A stretch of DNA of 64,000 nucleotides, taken from Reticulitermes speratus. Taxonomy: Eukaryota > Arthropoda > Insecta > Blattodea > Rhinotermitidae. The stretch covers positions 19,776,021 through 19,840,020 of the forward strand of contig JAJKFL010000042.1 in assembly GCA_021186555.1 (NCBI GenBank), in the 5' to 3' direction. The position numbers and the translations under genes are program-made. Of this stretch, positions 11,251 to 24,400 are shown in pieces; the stretch's first letter is position 1, and every line of letters begins with the position of its first letter. A model generated the notes under the pieces. The model worked only from the letters and a program-made list of their open reading frames with translations, was not told the origin of the DNA and ran no database searches.

Positions 11251-12457
11251 TAGAAATAATTTTCCTTTGTTGGTGTAGGGTTGGCTATAATGAGGGAAGG
11301 GTTTACTTATATCCCTCTGATAATCATGAGAATGATGGATTAGTACCATAAAATTTACCATGGTCTATTACTTTCTCGTTCATTCTATACAGAATTTATA
11401 TAATTATGTGACCTTTATAGAGCGTAACTGCGTTACTTTACAGCATGCGCTTAGGTATTGTGTGTTTATACTGATCACTTTACTTTACTTTACTAATTAT
11501 AGTAATGTTATTGGAGAAAACAGTAGGAAACAAGGACTAGAAAATAAAAGACAAGAAGTAATTACATTTAGCCTTACCACGAGTGTTCTTGCGAATTCGA
11601 ATCATTACTCTACGTATATATATGAACCCTGGGAAGAAGGGTTCTTCGCCCATCATCCGTAATTAATCTGAATTATTATTATTATTAATATTATTATTAT
11701 CTTCATCATCATTTTTGTCAAGTTCGATGGCTAAGCTCTGGACAATTTCGCCTTGGAAAGGAAATCCGCCCGGACATAAATGTTATGTGTGGTAAGAGGA
11801 CATAACCTTGATCATATCTCAAGCTGTGCAGTAAACTCTGCCTTATAGAGTAACACAAGAGACAGTATTAAATATTGACGTTCACAGTGAGTATCGCTCG
11901 CTTTTCTTCTGGTTGCTTCTATGGCACCGTCTTCTGTTTCTCAATGCGTTGCCACTCCATTGCAGAAGTCGGTTTCCTAAGGTTTGCTTTTCATGCTGTA
12001 ATAATTCCCAGCAGTGGAGAAAGCAAGACAGAACAGTGCTTCCCCTTGGACCATATGCTGCCAGACTCGGTCAGTTGTACTCCCTTTGTTGTGCTTTTCG
12101 CATTACGTTAGACAAAACCAACGCCGTCCATTCACAACTCTAAGATATGTGAGTTTCTATGCTTTTCGATTTGCATCCACAAGTGTGGTTTAGCCCGGGA
12201 ATGAGGTCCTGTTAACGTATGGTGAGAAAAGCGGTGGAAGTGGAAGATGCAAAGTTTGTGGACTACACAGTACTAGACAGCCATAACGAATTCTCTTTTG
12301 GTCGCGTTCTGCTTTTTAAATCTTACTGCATCAATAAACTTCTCTTTCCGTTCATCTTCCTCTTTTTTTCTTGCCAAGAACTTCTCTCTCCATTCGAATT
12401 TTTAGCTTTCTCACTATTATCAGTGTTCTCACTCTTTCAGCGTACCATTTCTATGTA
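11251..12457. other. Intronic stretch without recognised gene
   Basis: A short ATT-rich microsatellite lies at 11672-11705. Two overlapping open frames around 11875-12143 are somewhat GC-richer than their surroundings, but match nothing I recognise. Confidence 0.5.
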
Positions 12458-13330
12458 ACGGGTGGCCCAGAGCCGATAGGACACAGTTTGATATGCGTTA
12501 GTTTGTTTAATAGCTGGAGAACGTTGAAATGAAACACACCAGTCTTATGTTCACACAATGCAATTTTATTATTTATGGCCGATAACATCATGAATGTGGC
12601 CTTCTTGACGTAAAGTGCACTGTCTTAGACGATCAACAAAATTATCAAAAACTCTATGCAATAAATTTTGGTTTTGATTTATGAGAGAAATTTCGTCTTG
12701 AATTACACGTTTCAGATCGTTTTTATGTGGGGGCGAATTCTGTATGCTCCTTTCAGATATCCGCACAGAAACAAGTGTGGTACCGTGATGGCCGGCGAAC
12801 GTGTTGGCCACGGGATGTCACCAAAACTTGCATTAACCTTGTGGAAGACTGCGGACCACGTCCATGCTGCAGTGTGATTAGATGCATCTTAAACTTCTCC
12901 TGCTTATGCCCAGGATGCATGAATGTTTCAGAGCTGAGCAATGTGGACTGCGCAGGAATGATTCCCTTGCTCTGCGAACATTTCAGTACGCACAATTCTT
13001 GAAGCACCATGAGGACTGTCCCTTACACTGCCACTGCCTTCAAAACTTACGTATCCACAGCAAAATCCTGTTGCGTGAAGGACTCGCACCATGTCTAGGA
13101 ACATTAAAGTGTCGCCCCAAGCGACGCTGTGTCCGAATGACGGACTTCTCTTCGTAATTAAAAGGAACAGCCGCAGTTCTGTGCGCTACACTCCACCTAC
13201 CCATTGTGACTAAACCGGTGTTAAAATGGCATCAAGTCCTCTCTTGCTTGCCGTGACGTTACCACCCTAACCCCCAGCACTCGGTCTGGAGGAAATTCTG
13301 AAATGTGTCCGTCAGCTGTGCTCCACCCTG
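12458..13330 (-). mobile_element. Internally deleted Tc1/mariner-superfamily element
   Basis: Bounded by TA at 12456-12457 and 13331-13332. TIRs share GGGTGG and, about 10 bases further in, CGGACACA or AGGACACA (left end A-C-GGGTGG, right end C-A-GGGTGG on the opposite strand). The 873-bp length is short for the ~1.3-kb group, implying an internal deletion. The minus strand encodes decayed transposase pieces, including the C-terminal RVFDNFVDRLRQCTLRQEG followed by HIHDVIGHK and an upstream HHGTTLVSVRISE stretch. This is a different family from the element at 9947. Confidence 0.78.
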
Positions 13331-14643
13331 TATTTTCAGCTTTACATCTCTTTTATCTTTCCTCTGTTTGTCACACCTTCCAATATTTTCTCTCTTTTTT
13401 ATATTTCACTCCTTCCTCTTCTTTGCGTGTACGGACAGCCTGCGTCACTTTTCAATTTCCGGTAACGACGCTACGATCCCCAACCTCTCTATCGTCTGTC
13501 CGTCCGTACATCCATGCTATTTTCGACCGCAACTGAACACAAGTAGGTTTATATGTTTTACACAAATCCATATTTAGCAACTTAGCCGTTGTGTTTAACA
13601 AAGTTTTTGGTTTCGACAAAGGCATTTTTATAATTATACTCTTAGGAAATATCAGCCGGAATTGGATTCAATGTAGGAACAATATGAAATGACAATAAAC
13701 GTAATCTCAAACGTTCCTCACCGCTAGCTGAACTGGATTTTGAATCATTCAACATCCACATCTCGTCTTCACAGCCTGTTCCCCTAATATCGATCTCTGT
13801 AATGTCTTTTCCATCTCTTCCTCTTTCGTTTGAGTGGATGTTTTACCATATGTATCTCCACCATTTTCCTACACGAATTATTTTTCCCCCACCCTATCTA
13901 CATGTCCAGCCCATTGTAGTCACCTAGATTTTCCTGTCCTATGTGGCCAGTATGACTCATGAATTTCATTACGTAATGCCGTGTATTGTCCAAGTACCTA
14001 ACCATTGTTATATACAAAATATACAATTCCATATTACGGCATTTTCCTGTAATATTTACGAATATTTAGTGACACATCGAACGCAAATCATTATGATTTC
14101 ATAAATTCAATCGGTAAGATATTAGATTATAAATATACAGCCCTATTTAGAGGAAGTATGACCACGTTGGAGATTTAGAATTTATCGTTGGATGGAGCGG
14201 TAATGACCCTGTACATTATGTTATATTAAAAGTGGCTACATATTCCTACTCCTAGGCATGAACCTTTACCAATTGTGACACTGTATCACAGCGGTGCTAA
14301 TAGTGGCATCATTGTTACACTCTGTAAACGAAGAACTACGTTTGTGATCATGCTTCGCCGTGTCTCACTGCAGATCTCTCACCGTCTCTCAAAACTTTTT
14401 TGCTCCATTCCTAGGAACAGTTTTAACAGTCTCTCCCTTTTTAGTCATGATTAGCCAGATCGAACCTTTTCTGACTTATATCTCTTATCAGTGTTATTCA
14501 GCAATTCAGTGACATTCGGTTTGGGACGTTTCATCTCACACACACGCATAGAATATTCTACTGACCAGCGGGTTAGATGTGTGGAGACGTTTCTGATTCG
14601 TATTAAGGTAGAGCCTGTATCAAATAGACACCAAGTGACCACT
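13331..14643. other. Intronic stretch without recognised gene
   Basis: Pyrimidine-rich around 13330-13450, otherwise AT-rich and featureless by eye. Confidence 0.5.
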
Positions 14644-14651
14644 GTTTAGAC

Positions 14652-14962
14652 CAGCGGTCGCCAACCGGTGGTCCGCGGACCACTGATGGTCCGCGAGAAA
14701 ATTTTGGTGGTCCGTAGAGAAATTTGGACATTATTTGCAATTTTTATGTTTATTATACTTATTTCAAACAAGTAGCAACAAATATCACACTAATAATTTT
14801 GTTATAATTAAATAAGTGCATTTCATATTAATAAAATGGAACTTTTACGATTATTATTTTATAGATGTTTGTACCTTCTTAAAAAAGTTCATGTTAGTGG
14901 TCCGCGGGATTCAAAATTGTGAGTTTAGTGGTCCGTGAGGTCCGAATGATTGGCGACCGTTG
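14652..14962. mobile_element. hAT-type MITE with 8-bp target duplication
   Basis: Ends are CAGCGGTCGCCAA and, inverted, CAACGGTCGCCAA. Flanks are GTTTAGAC (14644-14651) and GTCTAGAC (14963-14970), an 8-bp duplication with one change, as expected for hAT transposition. Both ends repeat GGTCCGCGG or GTGGTCCG motifs as subterminal repeats. It is 311 bp with an AT-rich, non-coding centre, so non-autonomous. Confidence 0.85.
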
Positions 14963-14970
14963 GTCTAGAC

Positions 14971-16575
14971 GATGCGTTTCGTAGTTTTGTCAGATGATTT
15001 AGGTGAATGTAATGAAACCTCCCCGACTCCCATCTTCCTACCAAATCGAATACCCACAATCATTCCCTCAACTAATTCTACCTCATGTGATTTTTGTTTA
15101 TGTCACAGTAAATAAAATATATGTAGCAGAGCCTGAAATTCTCCTTATTTACTATCCGTCTTAAGATTATGCTTATGCTTCCATTTACTTTCATATTTCT
15201 CGATTTATATTATTTTGGGTTCACTAAAAACCTGAGAAGGGCGTCTTTTATGATCCTGAATACATGGAAAAGAATACACGTCTGTATTTTCTTTATGTTT
15301 GTATTACTGATAAATTCGTTCGTTGTGTAGCAAAGCTTTGTCATCTGCGTACATAATGTGGTATCGAAAGGTGGGATGAGCGAATGGTGAATAGGAAAGG
15401 ACCTGAAAGGAATTGATTGTGGAGTGCTTTATATATTATTATAGCATCTTTCCGTGAGTATTGAGGAAAGAAATACGGGAATATTAGTCTTCTGAACGGA
15501 TTTCGGATATGGACCTCCCGAATAAGGAGCTTTAATTGCTTCATTCACTTAATTCGGTGATCATTTATTGACACTACTGTTCTGTATAATTCTGACGATG
15601 ATATATCTTTAGAAGTAATTACAGTAACCAACAAATGCACATAAAACGACTACAAATCATACATACATATAAAATTTCTACGTGATTCAGCGCCAGGGCG
15701 CCATTTTCAGGGAATTAAAATTACAAAGGCGCGCAAGTACCAACACAACATCATTGGTATTACATTAATAAAATATTATAAATGTTATAATTATGTAATT
15801 ACGTAATTACGTAAGATGAAGACGTAGACAGGAGTCTAAAGTTTTATATAATTGTGTGCCACATATGCATACAAATATCTGGCTACTTCATGTATGATCT
15901 AAGAGGATCTAGTCCATTTGGGGTGTGTCGCTGTGTTTGTTGTCGGGCGGTGTTATGTTTAGAATAATTATTTATGTAATAATAAAAAATAAAAATAATA
16001 CACTAGGTTTTGGGTACAGTATCGATGACATACTCAGGCTAGAATTGCGTTTAAGCATACTTAGCTGGAGCCAGTAAGAATAGTTTTAAACTTCTTTTCC
16101 AACTGAGTACGGTTGAACCGTGTTTTAGGCTGAGGACGGAGAAAGATCCTGTCCCCGAAATAGAGTGTTTTATATTTCTCTTATTAGTTGTAAAAACAGG
16201 CGATGGTCGTAGTCCAAAAAGTAAATTATTTCAAATTGGTACTAGCGTATCTACTTTTCTTATCGCTACAGTATGGCAAATTCCTAAGCATGCGCAATAC
16301 GCATTTCGACTCTTGTGCCCACTAGAATGATAATGCACCAGAACGTAATATAGAGGTATAAATGTTAAATTCAGTTAACGCTTTAGTGTAGAGTCTGAAT
16401 AGGCGTCCACTAGCTAGACGTTCTGCGTCGTGTTCAAAATCTGCTGGGTTTGTATCTCAGTTTGGGACCGGTTATCTTTGTTGTGTCCTTTTGTTGTTTT
16501 CCTCAGTCCTCCAGGTAAATTCGGTTATAATCTTAAGTTGATTCATCCAGTTGTGTTATAGGTAAAACCATTTAT
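14971..16575. other. Intronic stretch without recognised gene
   Basis: AT-rich; nothing recognised on either strand beyond short chance ORFs. Confidence 0.5.
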
Positions 16576-16971
16576 TGCATCTGTCGAACACAACTTGTAT
16601 GGTAGTATTATAAAACCCACTTAATTTTATACATTCCGTCTTTCAAAAAGCCATTGTGAAGCTGTGTGTAAGAAGATGAAACGATAAAACTTTACAACTG
16701 TGATTAACAGTCACTGGAGGCTGATATCTCAATCTTGTTACAGAACATTCATAATGTCAAATATAAAAACTGTAAGCATAAATCTTTATATAATATACAT
16801 ATAAAAATGTTATTTTTTTGTCGTAGCTGTACATCATATATAAGAATTACAGTATCTTTTTAAAATAAATTAGACTTGAAGACAGTATTCAGGTGGCTTA
16901 TTGAAAGCCAAAATCTGTATATGTACTTAGGTCTTATACCTCTAAAATACAAGTTGTGTTCTACGGATACA
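16576..16971. repeat. Foldback repeat with 25-bp inverted ends
   Basis: 16576-16600 and 16947-16971 are inverted copies sharing GAACACAACTTGTAT exactly and 22 of 25 bases overall. About 350 bp lie between them with no coding potential. Could be a MITE; no clear target duplication seen. Confidence 0.5.
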
Positions 16972-18820
16972 GTTGTTGGCTTTAATTCAGTTTTGTTACC
17001 TTAAAATACGCCACGACCTCTTCCGGACATGTCTTTCGAATTTGTTATTAGTGTCATTCAAAGCTGCATACTACCAGTAGTTGGAAATCTAATTGTTAAT
17101 AAATGATGGAACAATGTCCGTAGGAAATTCTTCTGTAGAAATTGACAATTCCTATCTCTAGCTACGTTCACACAAAAACTCTTGCATTCACTGCTATGCA
17201 TTATAATTCTTGAGGGAAATTTTTATATCGCAATTTCAATGAATATGCACGTTGTGTAATTTGTTTTGCCAAACAGAAAGATGCAGTCAATAATTATACA
17301 ATTTACTCATCAGTTTCTCTGAAAAATTTTCACTAATCTAGATTTTGGTAGCGTTAAATTATGTAGGTAAACTACGTGACCTCTATGTCTCATATGGCTG
17401 TAAATGCTAAATATAAATATGGTTATTCTTAAAGACTTCGTTGATATGTATGGTCATGTGTATCTTCACATAAAATTTCGCATGCCTGGCTTAAATAACA
17501 CATTACTTATGGTTATCCAGTAGAGAGCCAGATACAACCCACTCATGTCATAAATAGAAACGGTAAGACATGCATCATCATAACTCTTGCTACTGACGAA
17601 TAGCGGGCCGCTGGTCGAGACACAGTGAGCGAAGTACTTATGGTGAGTAGGCCTTCCTTCCTCCTACCTTTCTCGTTTTGCTGAATTTTGGAGGTAAGCA
17701 GGCAGGTCAGGCTTCAGTACAAGTTAGATTTTACGACATGAGATATCTGCCTACGCCTCCTGTGCACACACAATATCTGGCCACCATAAACCACCACGGC
17801 TGAAGACCCTAGGGGTCGGCGCCGCGTGTTCAAAATGGTGCGCAAAGATTCCCTCACAGGCGTCCCGCAATAACATGCGGTTTAACCATAAGAAAACTTG
17901 CTGCATTTGACTCGATAAGTTACCGGATTGGTATGGGGTCTGACTGGTCTTGTATAATTTAGTCCTTGAATGATCGCCAGGGGTTTGTAATATATGGTTT
18001 AAAGTTATTTTATACAGGAGACCTTGAGAAATGCTGAGTTAAAATAATACGCTGTATACTTGTAGTGAAATGGAGAGGCGAATTCTATGTGATTTTATTT
18101 CTATTTCACTAAAGCCTAGAGCAGGTCTGCTTAACCTTCTATATAGTGCGGGTAACTTCGGCAAAATGTGGTTTGTATGCAGGCAAAATGAAGCTCTGTG
18201 TACAAAATTAAGAAACGTATACTCGTAATTATATGTATAATTATGCCCGTGTATTTTTCAAAACATCATGTTCAATAAAAAATAATAGAATTTCTGAATA
18301 GTAATAGAAAAAAAAATTACAAAATTCCACAAACTAGCCTAGGGTGTAACTATTTTTAGCACAATTTTGCAAAATGAATGGGTAACGTAACGTCTTTCTC
18401 CATAGATCAACAGCTTATACGTTTTCAAAGACGCTTCTGAGTTCCATCTCGTTTTTGGCTGGGGAAGGGTTAAAAGAGGTTTCTCATTTCAAATGTCTCT
18501 ACGGGCAACATAACCCTAGCTCGCGGGCAACAGCTAGGGTTTGAGGAGGCCTGACCTAGAGGGAACTGTGTGGAAATTGCTGAAGTGAATTAAAGCTCGA
18601 AATATCACAATGCAAATAAGCCCTGCTGTCAAAGTTCTGGGCACTGAGTGTGTGAACTTCATTTTAATATATACATTGACATCTTAACAGAAAGGGACTT
18701 CTAAGTACTTCCGTCGTATTGGCCGAATCTAATTGGTGTCCTTAAGGAAATGAGAATAGTTCATATATCAACGAATAATTCAGTCAACACAACTATCTTT
18801 TTAACATAAAGACAAAATAT
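16972..18820. other. Intronic stretch without recognised gene
   Basis: AT-rich with a short CpG-containing patch around 17800-17880. No domain, repeat or RNA gene recognised. Confidence 0.45.
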
Positions 18821-18821
18821 G

Positions 18822-18880
18822 TTTTTGCAATTCGCTACATGTTTCAAACTAAGAGGTCATCACCAGGCAAAAATTATACA
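18822..18880 (-). repeat. Decayed hammerhead-like motif
   Basis: On the minus strand: UUUUUGC, CUGGUGA (A6 of the CUGANGA core changed to G), U, a weak helix II, GAA, ACAUGU, A, then GC. This is the same order as the motif at 45.5 kb, with a core change expected to abolish activity. Confidence 0.4.
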
Positions 18881-19789
18881 ATACATAAAAGGAAGCTAAA
18901 TGGACATTTGTTTCCGCGAAAGAGATCCCTTCTTTACAAAAGTTTTCTGTTATTTCGATTTTTAATTCTTTCTAAAAATTTATTTAACACTGCAAACAAA
19001 AAAAATTAATTGCTCATGGCCACGCCATGTACGAATGCGTGTATGGATGTGTGTATGTATGTAGGTATATGTGTGTGTACATATGTATGTCTGTGTGTGT
19101 GTGGTTTTCAGTGAGTGGCTGACTGAACATCTGTTAACTCGTAATTATGAAATTTGGAAGGGGCAGGAGACGTTAATCAGAAATGGGGAAGTCAATATGA
19201 AGGCTCTAGAACTGGTTCCCTTTAATGTAGGATACTGCTTGTAATGCGGTATCGATTGTAAAGCAGATACAAGTTTGGGTTTTATTTCCGCTGTGAAACT
19301 GAGGAAAAGAAACAATTGGAAATTCGAAGACAAACTGTAGATATTTTTCCACTTTTCGGTCTACATATTTTGTAATATACATATATATAGATATGCTGCA
19401 TACTGTGTATGTTACAGTGAACCAGTCTATACGTTTTCGATGTATACAATTCTGTCTTACTTCCGGAAAGATTCTCTTATTTTATTCCTATTTTACTTCC
19501 TTCTTGCTACCATTCTTACGTACTTTTCTCTTCTTTGTTTGCTTTTTGATATTTCTTGTAGTGGAGGGACTGAAACTCTAATATAACAGCACAGCTTTGT
19601 TCATTGACGAATTGGTTATGTGTTCTGGGATACTAACCTTCAGCCTTATCAATAAGAGGTAATCCTGACGGCACACGAAAGCGAACTGAAAGTAGAAAAA
19701 AAGGAGCGAGTTATGTGTTCAGAGAAACTGAAAAATGAGAAAGTAATATGAAGGTGGCTGCGAGTTCATCATTTTGTTCACAGGAGCGT
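18881..19789. other. Intronic stretch without recognised gene
   Basis: Contains GT-rich sequence at about 19040-19100. No gene seen. Confidence 0.45.
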
Positions 19790-19990
19790 TGGCAGTAATA
19801 ACCACGTGACAACTTTCGCTAGCTTTCGGCTGGTTGACATAGGTCAGAGGAGGCGGGAGAGGAGTAGGCACAGGTGTAGGAGTCTCGGGCGCCGTCAACT
19901 TGACTATCCATGTGGTATCTTCCTTGACCTCAGTACAGCTCAGTATAGCTTCTTAAAACGGACCCTTCTCCATGTGGTTATGTGTAATCT
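19790..19990 (+). repeat. Dispersed repeat shared with 34920-35110
   Basis: Both copies contain an ACGTGaCAACtTTC-like start, a GGCTGGTTGACAT block, ATCCAyG, then CCTCAGTAyAG, in the same order and orientation. Unclassified. Confidence 0.5.
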
Positions 19991-20206
19991 GTTATAATGT
20001 ACAAGCACAGTATTTCAAGTACGTAACACCTTGTTCTGTTTCGGGGACACAGTGGATTTAATTTCTATCAGCGTTTTTGTAAGGCAAGTTGTCTACGGGC
20101 GATAGCGCTGATCTGATCATTGCGCCAGTAATGTGTCGTAGTTCCTTATTTTTTTGTATTTACTTCTTTTAGCCTCTTCAGCAATGTTTTGTGATAGTTT
20201 TATGAA

Positions 20207-20462
20207 ATCACCGATCCCAGTGGCCGCGCGTTCTATGGCGTGGGTCCGCAGCCGCTCACTTGCTGGGATTGTGGGTCGCGAATCCCGCCAGGGGCATGGA
20301 TATCTGTCTGTTGTGAGTGTTGTATGTTGTCAGGTAGAGGTCTCTGCGACAGGCCGATCACTCGTCCAGAGGAGTCCTACCGCGTGTGGTGTGTGTAAGT
20401 ATGATAGTGAAGCCTCGATAATTAGGAGGCCCTGGTCCACTAGGAGATGTTGCGCCATGGAA
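20207..20462 (+). repeat. tRNA-Leu-like SINE
   Basis: Same family as 8717: GATCCCAGTGGCCGCGCG, a mutated B box (GGGTCGCGAATCCC), GGGGCATGGATATCTGTCTG, and the AGGAGTCCTACCG tail block. Flanking duplications are no longer clear, so it is older than the copies at 8717 and 48112. Confidence 0.85.
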
Positions 20463-20499
20463 AACCAATGTATGAATTGAGTTTGGATATTACGTCACT

Positions 20500-20790
20500 T
20501 GTCGTTCAGTGATAGAGGCGGTTTTAGGCGCGTTTTCATAGTCACGGAAAGCGCCTATTAACTCCATACGTCCGCCTGTCTGTCTGTCTGTCGGCATGTA
20601 TCAGCTCGGCTCACAATGCACGTATTCTCATGAATTTTGATATTGGTACTTTCTTGAAAATTAGTCGAGAAAACTCAAATTTGATTAAAATCGGGAAAAA
20701 ATATCGGACACTTTACACGAAGACTAAGAAAATTTGCCGACGACACTAAATCGTCATAAAATCATTCTCTTCTTGCGAAATGGTATCAGG
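20500..20790 (+). repeat. Dispersed repeat with (CTGT)n core, member 2
   Basis: CGGAAAGCGCCTATTAACTC followed by CTGTCTGTCTGTCTGTCGG corresponds to the inverted form of the repeats at 5.34 and 28.14 kb. The right-hand part is more diverged. Confidence 0.4.
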
Positions 20791-21307
20791 CTTTTAGGTT
20801 AGCCGAGGTGGTATAAAAAGCATTCGAACGCGCCACATTCTTACGTTATACGTACATTGCTTATCTTGTTAATCATACTACAGTACATTTTATACAGGGA
20901 CTGAAGGAATACTACGCAGAAACAGTCCCACCACCTTTCCTCTCTCACTTCTGTCACTAAAGTTTATGTGTTCCATTCAGGTCTTGTCTAAGATTTTTTA
21001 TGTATTTCTGTTTTGTGCTATCGCTATTACATTCCTCGCTAAGTTCACCATCTTTAATTTTGTAATTATAAATACCTGTGTACGTTTAGCTCTAAGTATA
21101 CGTGTATGCCACATAATCTGTATACACTTCTTCCATGCATCCACCACCTACCTACCTTTCATAACCTCAACTTGTGTCTCTTAAATCTTCAAGTGTCACA
21201 ACAGTGCAAGTTTCATCAACCTACCTAGTACAATCGTTTAGACGCTTGTATTTAGTAAGCATTAATGAGGCAATGTGCTTGTTTGCTTACCCGCCGCTGT
21301 GTTTCAG

Positions 21308-21443
21308 ATCCACAACTCTACAGAGAGCCAGGTCGTCCTCAAATCTGTGAACCTGTCCAGCACAGGGCGGTACCGCTGCGAGGTGTCGGCTGAGGCACCC
21401 TCCTTCCAGACCGTGTCCGATCATGGAGACATGACCGTCGTTG
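21308..21443 (+). CDS. beat: Beat-family Ig-domain protein, next exon (second half of V-type Ig domain)
   Basis: This exon continues the gene begun at 9112. It is 136 bp, bounded by a TTTCAG acceptor (21302-21307) and a GTAAGT donor (21444), entered in phase 0 and left in phase 1. It begins with IHNSTESQVVLKS, which contains the N-glycosylation sequon NST. It goes on to LSSTGRYRCEVSAEAPSFQT and SDHGDMTVV. The Y-x-C motif supplies the F-strand cysteine that pairs with the cysteine of the preceding exon, so the two exons complete one disulphide-bonded Ig fold. The stretch EAPSFQTVSDHGDM is characteristic of the Beat family. The split last codon (G plus two bases) must be completed by a downstream exon encoding the second Ig domain. 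I found no such exon up to position 64000, so it lies further downstream or escaped detection. Confidence 0.92.
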
Positions 21444-21455
21444 GTAAGTCGAAAT

Positions 21456-24400
21456 ATGCTTTCACACTTGTTTGGTTCACGTTGGCAACTTCGGAGACCT
21501 GATCTTCCACGAGGCTGAGAGACTCTATCAGTGTTCTTTCTCTTGCGTGAAAGGCGATGTTGTGACTCCTACAGAGCCAGTAAATAACGTTACAGAGTTC
21601 TGTACATTTTAATACTAAGATTTTGTATTTAACGGTGAGAAGAAAACTGCGTATTTAAGCTGCATGGAATTTGGGATATGATGCGGCATGGAAATGTCCT
21701 AGCACTTTTGCACTTTTGAATATGACATTACGTTTTCCCGAAACGTCGGAATCCGATCACCCATGGACGCAGCGTCACATGGCATAAGAGAGGAAACTGA
21801 GCTGCACCGCTGCGAAAATCTCGAAAGTCACGTACATGTAAATTCTTCGTGAATGTGATTCTAAATATTTTTATTTTAAAAGTATTTCAAGGCTCTGCAA
21901 TCCGCCAAACTTCTTTAATGGTATGAGTTTATTGTTTTAATTGTTGCACCTTGAAGGTGTAAAGGTATTCCGTTCATGTCCGTTATTAGGATGATTTAAG
22001 GTGCTAACATTTTTAAGGGTGTAATTAAAGAGTGAATTTAATGAGGACTGTAGCAATAAACAATGCACATTCCACGATTTTATGGGTAAGAAGAATGTGA
22101 ATTATACTGCCATTTTATTATTTACAGCTTCATTTATATCTTAGCACTTGTGCCGTAACGTGTGCTACCCGCATACCATCTTGCTTACTCGGAGCAGAAG
22201 AGGAAAATTGTACGCGTTATATTGTCGTGAATATTCGTGTTAATCAAATAAGGTGCAATTTCAATTGCTGTTATATTGCGTGCCATCGTTGCAATAATCC
22301 AGTCTCGTTAAGGATTTGTTTGTTAGTCTGTGATAATTTGAATTAATAGTACTTAGTCTCATTGAATAGGAAGTTTCAGTAACTGAAGCGAAGGCCGCTT
22401 GTCTGAGGGAGAAACTCCCGAAAATTAAACCTGCTGGTCTGCTAGCTTCAGCTGTGTGTGAAGAGCAGCACCCTATTTACGTTAAGAATGCTGAGACTCC
22501 GATGTAATACGGGAATGGCAGTATAGAGACCGGAAAGTAGGATCAGCTGTGGATCTCAGACCAAATCTTAGAGACATAGAATATGGCGATGAATAATAGT
22601 AATAATGATAATAATAATATCCTAATATGAAGGACAAGGACGATTAGGATCACAGTCTCCGCGAAGGTAGCAGACACATTTAAAATTCAGCATCTTATCT
22701 GTGTTGAATATAGTGACTAACTTGGAATCTAATTTTAAAGTACCACATTATTTTGAACTGATAAGAAATTATTTTATTTCTAATATTTATTGTTATTATA
22801 TATCAACAACTTTTATCACTTGTGTCTGTCAGAAGTATTACTTACGACATATGCGTTTCGACGTCTATACTGCCGTCAACCTCATTGTTGACTTCTCAAT
22901 CGTACGGTATGTTCACCACGTGTGGTCCTCATTTCAGGATCCTTTTCCTTACTTGACGCGTGTTTGTGGAATGCGCTCTACGGGGCCATTCTTGTATAAT
23001 AGTCGTTAGAATGTTATGTTTATTTAGGACATTGCACATCTGGTTCTGTCTGTATGTCGTATTTTTATATGAATCTGGTATTGGTACTCTTCCAGGCTTG
23101 ATTTTATTTTGTATTAAGAAATCAATGTGGGAAAAGGGGGGAAGAGAATAAGGTACTAGATGTTATGTAGCAAATTTTGACTTTGAAATGTTAAATTTTT
23201 AAATGGCATTGAAAATTATTTTACAAAATGCTCGAAGCTGTATACACAGCACTTGTTCTTGTGTAGTCCAGTATAAGCGAGCTGCGATTGGAATTAACGT
23301 TAAAACCGGAAATAAGAAATATTGCCACTAGTGTAATACGCAACAGGCAATACAGGCTTTAGGGATAATCTGGATTTATTGACAAGTTATGCATAAGTAG
23401 TCTTTCAACTGAATAATTTTATAGCGTTAATTGAGATATTCTTGACCGATTTCAAATTCTTCCGCCAGTAGAGACTGAGCAACAAGAGGGAAATCTCAGA
23501 TGCGGAACCGGTAGCCCCAAACATTGTGGTGCCTTCTTAATAAAACCACGTAACCTGGTAGTTAGTGGTAAAGTAATTTGAAGTCCTTAGGTAGCAGTGG
23601 TTACTTGCAAGTAATTACCCTCATTAAGAGTAATTCTGGAGCCGTGTTGGCTTCCTTTTAACTGCTACGATCAATTATGCACTTGTGGTTACTTTCGCCA
23701 CTGTAATAGGGCCAGTGTTTCACTGGCTAAACGTGCTCAACTCTAAATAGTTCCCTTAAATACCATCTTGTGATGCACGTAACTGCTTTTTTGTTACTAT
23801 TGTCGGATAAATAGCACGTGATGAATGTAATAACAGATAGAGAATTTGAATTAGCGCACGAATTTTATGCTGTGGAGGGTTAAGTATTTTTTGATTTTGG
23901 AAGTTGATTAGTATTCAGTACAGTATACTTAAAATACAGCACTCAGTTTTAGCATTGCAATTTGTATCTTCAGTAATGAAACCATCTTTTTTTGTATCAC
24001 ACAGAAACAAATCGCACTACCCCACAACGAACCGTGTAACGACATGGCATATACAATGTACGAATCTGCAGACAATTTTATTGATTGTTATCCTAAACAT
24101 TAAACTTATTTCGTATTCCATGTAACTCTTAAACGATCTTGTAACTACGAATAGATAATTAATTACAGTGCAGTGTAGTTTCTCATCTCTGATCTCCGAG
24201 GCTTTGCTATACCCATTCATCTTTACTCTCCAACCATCCCCATTCTTGTACCAATAAGCCTGGGGATTATTTCTCCCTATTCCATTTTCTGAATTCTTAT
24301 TCCCTCTCACATCTTTATTTTCTGCATTCATCCGATTTGTAATTTCAGAAAGAAACTTGGAAGATTTTCAGATCTATGTGCCTAGTTCGTTACTTACTAT

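Larger units (their letters stand above)
9318..21307 (+). other. 12-kb phase-0 intron of the Beat-like gene
   Basis: Bounded by GTAAGT at 9318 and TTTCAG at 21307; the reading frame is preserved across the junction. It contains two Tc1/mariner-type elements, a hAT-type MITE, a foldback repeat, a hammerhead-like relic and a SINE, listed separately. I see no further exon inside it. Confidence 0.85.

Noticed and set aside
11875..12143. Two overlapping + strand ORFs with higher GC content
   Set aside because: Neither frame resembles a known protein. They may be part of an old repeat, but I cannot support a call.
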